Source: Thermoplasmata archaeon
Lineage (GTDB): Archaea; Thermoplasmatota; Thermoplasmata; UBA184
NCBI GenBank assembly: GCA_021827545.1
Contig: JAKAVH010000135.1
Location: 1 to 6,585 of the forward strand
Length of the DNA stretch: 6,585 nt
Direction: 5' to 3'
The position numbers were made by a program, and so were the translations under genes. Each line of letters opens with the position of its first letter. Within the stretch, counting starts at the first letter, position 1. Under the pieces are notes generated by a model that worked only from the letters and a program-made list of their open reading frames with translations, had not been told where the DNA came from and did no database searches. This document shows positions 4,876 through 6,585 of this stretch, in pieces.

Positions 4876-5649
4876 CTACGGCGCGGGGCCGCGGGGTCCG
4901 CCCGCGGGAGTCTCGGGAGCGGACGGAGGGGCCGGCTCCGGGTAGCCGAGACGCTCGGGCGGCATCTCCTCGCCCTGCCGTCGCCGTCCGATGACAAACC
5001 CGAGAACCATCGCGATCACGACGAGGGTGACGATCGTCCCGACAATGATGTAGACGGGAAGGCCGACGGCGTTGGTCGGACCGCCGCCGCTCAGGTTACC
5101 GGGCACGGCCATGCCGAAGGCGAGGTAGCCGAACATCCCGCCTTGGAAGTGGCCAGCAACCGTGCAGACGAACTCGTACCATCCCTTCGGGAGGGAGGTG
5201 ATGTTGATGAAGACCTGGTCGCCCGGGTTCGTTCCGAACGCGACACTCACGGTCGGAGGGTGCTTCTTAAAGAAATTGTCGAGCTGCGTGGGGGTGACCG
5301 ACCCCGGATTCCCGCCGCCGAGGCCGGTCGCGATGTCGTATCCTTCGTTGCTCGCGTTGACGAGCGTGAAGTAGTGGCCGGACGGCTGGACCGTCATGAG
5401 GTCGAATTCGATCGTCGTGTTCAGCGGAAGGTTGCTCACGATGTTCGGGGAGAACGCATACGCCTCGCCCACGCTGATCGTGACGACGGTCGATCCTTGG
5501 GCGGTCCGGATCGTGGACGGCGTCGTCGGGAGCCCGGGGAGCGGCGGGTGGGCCGCCCCAGCGCCGATCACGGCCAGCAACACGACCGACACGACGCCCA
5601 CGGTCACGGCCCGAGCGAGAGTCGCGACCCGCGGCCCGCGTTTCGGCAT
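4876..5649 (-). CDS. Membrane-anchored blue copper protein (cupredoxin, sulfocyanin/plastocyanin-like)
   Basis: Probable extracytoplasmic electron carrier between the cytochrome b/Rieske complex and the terminal oxidase. The 257-residue product has a basic N-terminus and a hydrophobic signal sequence (about 12-31), then a cupredoxin domain (about 50-183). The type 1 copper ligands are H92 (PSGHYF) and the C-terminal cluster C162-TVAG-H167-FQGG-M172. A Gly/Pro linker leads to a C-terminal membrane helix (about 198-220), an Arg stop-transfer (GRRR) and a Pro-rich cytoplasmic tail. So it is tethered and possibly double-anchored if the signal is not cleaved. No SD precedes the ATG, but a TATA-like box lies about 27 nt upstream, so the mRNA is probably leaderless. 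It is divergent from the oxidase subunit II genes. The sulfocyanin label is tentative; the copper site is clear. Confidence 0.9.
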   Translation of the reverse strand: MPKRGPRVATLARAVTVGVVSVVLLAVIGAGAAHPPLPGLPTTPSTIRTAQGSTVVTISVGEAYAFSPNIVSNLPLNTTIEFDLMTVQPSGHYFTLVNASNEGYDIATGLGGGNPGSVTPTQLDNFFKKHPPTVSVAFGTNPGDQVFINITSLPKGWYEFVCTVAGHFQGGMFGYLAFGMAVPGNLSGGGPTNAVGLPVYIIVGTIVTLVVIAMVLGFVIGRRRQGEEMPPERLGYPEPAPPSAPETPAGGPRGPAP

Positions 5650-5672
5650 ACGGCGGCGCTACGCTACGGTCG

Positions 5673-5680
5673 ATTCAAAG
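5673..5680 (-). promoter_or_regulatory. TATA-like box of the blue copper gene (leaderless)
   Basis: CTTTGAAT on the minus strand is centred about 27 nt before the ATG at 5649, the distance expected when transcription starts at or next to the start codon. The lack of an SD before this ATG agrees with a leaderless mRNA. Confidence 0.45.
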
Positions 5681-5685
5681 CCGTT

Positions 5686-5697
5686 CCGTACATACGG
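5686..5697. repeat. Short dyad upstream of the blue copper promoter
   Basis: CCGTA-CA-TACGG is a perfect 5-bp inverted repeat just upstream of the blue copper TATA-like box, where an activator or repressor could bind. It is short enough to be chance. Confidence 0.3.
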
Positions 5698-5757
5698 CCG
5701 TGCGCCCTCGGCGGTGGGGGAACGGCCCGCCGACCGAAGTCGAGAGGGCGGACGGTC

Positions 5758-5780
5758 GGCCGCGCGTTCGTACGCGGGCC
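5758..5780. promoter_or_regulatory. Inverted repeat abutting the subunit II promoter
   Basis: GGCC-G-CGCGT and ACGCGGGCC pair around the four bases TTCG with a single bulged base, forming a 23-bp dyad. It ends against the TATA-like box of the subunit II genes, over the site where TFB would contact DNA. It could be an operator controlling oxidase expression. The high GC content weakens the case. Confidence 0.4.
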
Positions 5781-5788
5781 ATAAGAAC
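5779..5788 (+). promoter_or_regulatory. TATA-like box of the oxidase subunit II genes (leaderless)
   Basis: CCATAAGAAC is the AT-rich patch on the plus strand centred about 27 nt before the GTG at 5810. No SD precedes that GTG. Spacing and lack of SD mirror the divergent blue copper promoter. Confidence 0.45.
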
Positions 5789-5809
5789 TTCCGTCTCAGA
5801 GCGTTCGAC

Positions 5810-6040
5810 GTGTCGACTCTGAGCGCCGGACGGGGAGTCGTCCGACGGAGCGCCGGCGTCACCGCCATCGCGCTGGGCGCCGCGGCGTTTGCCGCCCAGA
5901 CCCCGATCGAGCAGACGATGCCGCTCGTCTGGGTGATCACGGGCATCGCGGCCGGAGGCGCGGTGATCACGTTCGCCTTCCTCTTCTACTCGATCTGGCG
6001 CTACCGCGATCCCGCGACGCGCCGCCGGCGATATGGCTAG
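5810..6040 (+). CDS. Small membrane protein equivalent to the N-terminal (first-helix) part of COX2
   Basis: The 76-residue product has a hydrophobic segment (about 15-30) that could be a signal sequence. It then has a strong membrane helix (about 38-61, LVWVITGIAAGG then AVITFAFLFYSIW) ending in YSIWRYRDPATRRRR. An aromatic-rich helix end followed by RYR and a basic loop is the signature of the first membrane helix of cytochrome oxidase subunit II. The next ORF supplies exactly what should follow, so the two together read as one COX2. The GTG start is chosen because a TATA-like box lies about 27 nt upstream; the frame is open much further upstream, but that part reads through the divergent gene. 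The stop TAG overlaps the next start as ATGGCTAG. It could also be a true separate small subunit, comparable in role to subunit IIa of ba3 oxidases. Confidence 0.75.
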   Translation: MSTLSAGRGVVRRSAGVTAIALGAAAFAAQTPIEQTMPLVWVITGIAAGGAVITFAFLFYSIWRYRDPATRRRRYG

Positions 6041-6470
6041 CCGCGTCGAACTCGCCTGGACCCTCGCGGTCGTCGTCCTCATCGCCGGCGTCGGGGTCTA
6101 CTCCACGTTTCTGCTGTACAACCTCGGCCAGCTCCCGCCGAACCCGGTCGAGACCGTGACCGTGATCGGGCACCGGTTCTACTGGCAGTTCTGCTATCAA
6201 AACCAGACCGGCTGCGGGGCGACCAACGCGTCGGACATCCCGTTGTGGGCCCCCGCGGGCGCCCTGATCCAGCTCAATATCACGAGCACGGCCGTCGTCC
6301 ATTCGTTCAACATCCCCGCCCTCGGGGTCCGGTTGGACGCGATTCCCGGCCGGATCAACCGCATCGCCTTCACGGTGCCGAACACGCCGGGGACGACGTA
6401 CCTCATCCAGTGCACCGAGTTCTGCGGCGAGGGCCACGGGGACATGCGCTCGCTGCTCGTCGTGACCTAG
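6033..6470 (+). CDS. coxB: Cytochrome c oxidase subunit II, CuA domain with a single membrane helix
   Basis: CuA-bearing subunit of a heme-copper oxidase; it receives electrons on the outer face, here probably from the blue copper protein. The 145-residue product opens with RVELAWTLAVVVLIAGVGVY, the second membrane helix of standard COX2. It continues with GHRFYWQF (46-53) and ends in the CuA cupredoxin. CuA ligands are H90 (VVHSFNIP), C127, E129 (backbone), C131, H135 and M138 in CTEFCGEGHGDM. LDAIPG (101-106) matches the conserved Asp-containing loop of A-type enzymes. Standard COX2 has two helices and more than 200 residues; this ORF lacks helix one, which is in the preceding overlapping ORF. 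No good SD precedes the ATG, so translation is probably coupled. C54 and C61 are extra cysteines. Subunit I is not in the window. Confidence 0.92.
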   Translation: MASRVELAWTLAVVVLIAGVGVYSTFLLYNLGQLPPNPVETVTVIGHRFYWQFCYQNQTGCGATNASDIPLWAPAGALIQLNITSTAVVHSFNIPALGVRLDAIPGRINRIAFTVPNTPGTTYLIQCTEFCGEGHGDMRSLLVVT

Positions 6471-6585
6471 TCTCCCTCCGTCGTCCTCTTTCGTGCGACA
6501 AGACGGTTCGCCGCTCTCGTCCCGGCCGGTGCGGATGCAAACCGGCGGTTTCGCCTGCGCGTCCGCCGCTCGGGCTCGACGGAAC
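6471..6585. other. No recognisable gene; pyrimidine-rich stretch after coxB
   Basis: The first 20 bases after the coxB stop are almost all C and T apart from two G, which might act as a weak archaeal terminator for the plus-strand transcript. A plus-strand frame is open from GTG 6493 (ATG 6535) to the edge, but its few residues match nothing I know. A minus-strand frame enters from the right and ends in a TAG at 6467-6469. Its visible 38 residues are Arg-rich without a recognisable motif, so a convergent gene is possible but unproven. Confidence 0.3.
6539..6551. repeat. 13-bp dyad near the right edge
   Basis: AAACCG-G-CGGTTT is a perfect inverted repeat with a single central base, the same geometry as the dyad upstream of the AbrB-PhoU gene but with a different sequence. 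It might be an operator for whatever lies to the right. Confidence 0.35.

Noticed and set aside
4834..5784. 316-codon plus-strand open frame
   Set aside because: Antisense to the blue copper gene, which has an intact copper site; the product is repetitive Arg/Asp/Glu.
5396..5809. Upstream extension of the small COX2-like ORF
   Set aside because: The frame is open but runs through the divergent blue copper gene and its promoter; the extension has no membrane or COX2 features.
6015..6045. Programmed +1 frameshift site joining the two COX2 ORFs
   Set aside because: No slippery codon with good +1 re-pairing at the GGC TAG stop; kept only as an open alternative.
1..6585. tRNA, rRNA, CRISPR array, insertion sequence or attachment site
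   Set aside because: No cloverleaf, repeat-spacer pattern, transposase or terminal repeats seen on either strand.

Overview
The window looks like GC-rich archaeal DNA. The evidence is Shine-Dalgarno sites of the GGAGGTGA type, TATA-like boxes about 27 nt upstream of apparently leaderless start codons, an AbrB-PhoU fusion regulator, an archaeal-type TatC, and a membrane-anchored blue copper protein where a cytochrome c might be expected. A GC-rich Thermoplasmatota lineage is my best guess, but the phylum is not proven by what can be seen. The theme is aerobic respiration plus the Tat export machinery that its Rieske protein needs.

Layout. Positions 1-3621 (minus strand) form a compact cluster read right to left: tatA, tatC, a TatA/B-like protein, a 62-residue one-helix protein, a Rieske iron-sulfur protein and a fused cytochrome b cut by the left window edge. 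From tatC onward the genes abut or overlap. Two pairs share 4-nt GTGA/ATGA overlaps, and the SD sites of three genes lie inside or across the end of the gene before. Positions 3731-4771 (minus) hold an AbrB-PhoU regulator with its own promoter and a perfect 15-bp dyad near the predicted transcription start. Positions 4876-5649 (minus) hold a tethered cupredoxin. It is divergent from a plus-strand pair at 5810-6470 that together encodes cytochrome oxidase subunit II. A 160-bp intergenic region carries a TATA-like box for each direction. The last 115 bases have no gene I can name.

How the genes fit together (inference): quinol is oxidised by cytochrome b plus Rieske, electrons pass to the blue copper protein, and then to the CuA centre of subunit II of a heme-copper oxidase whose subunit I is not in this window. 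TatA/TatC would export the folded Rieske protein, which carries a KR-type Tat-like signal.

The most notable observation is that subunit II appears split. The first canonical COX2 membrane helix and its Arg-rich loop are on a 76-residue ORF. The second helix and the CuA cupredoxin domain are on a 145-residue ORF in another frame, overlapping the first by 8 nt (ATGGCTAG). This may be a natural two-gene subunit, a frameshifted gene or a one-base sequence error; the window alone cannot decide.
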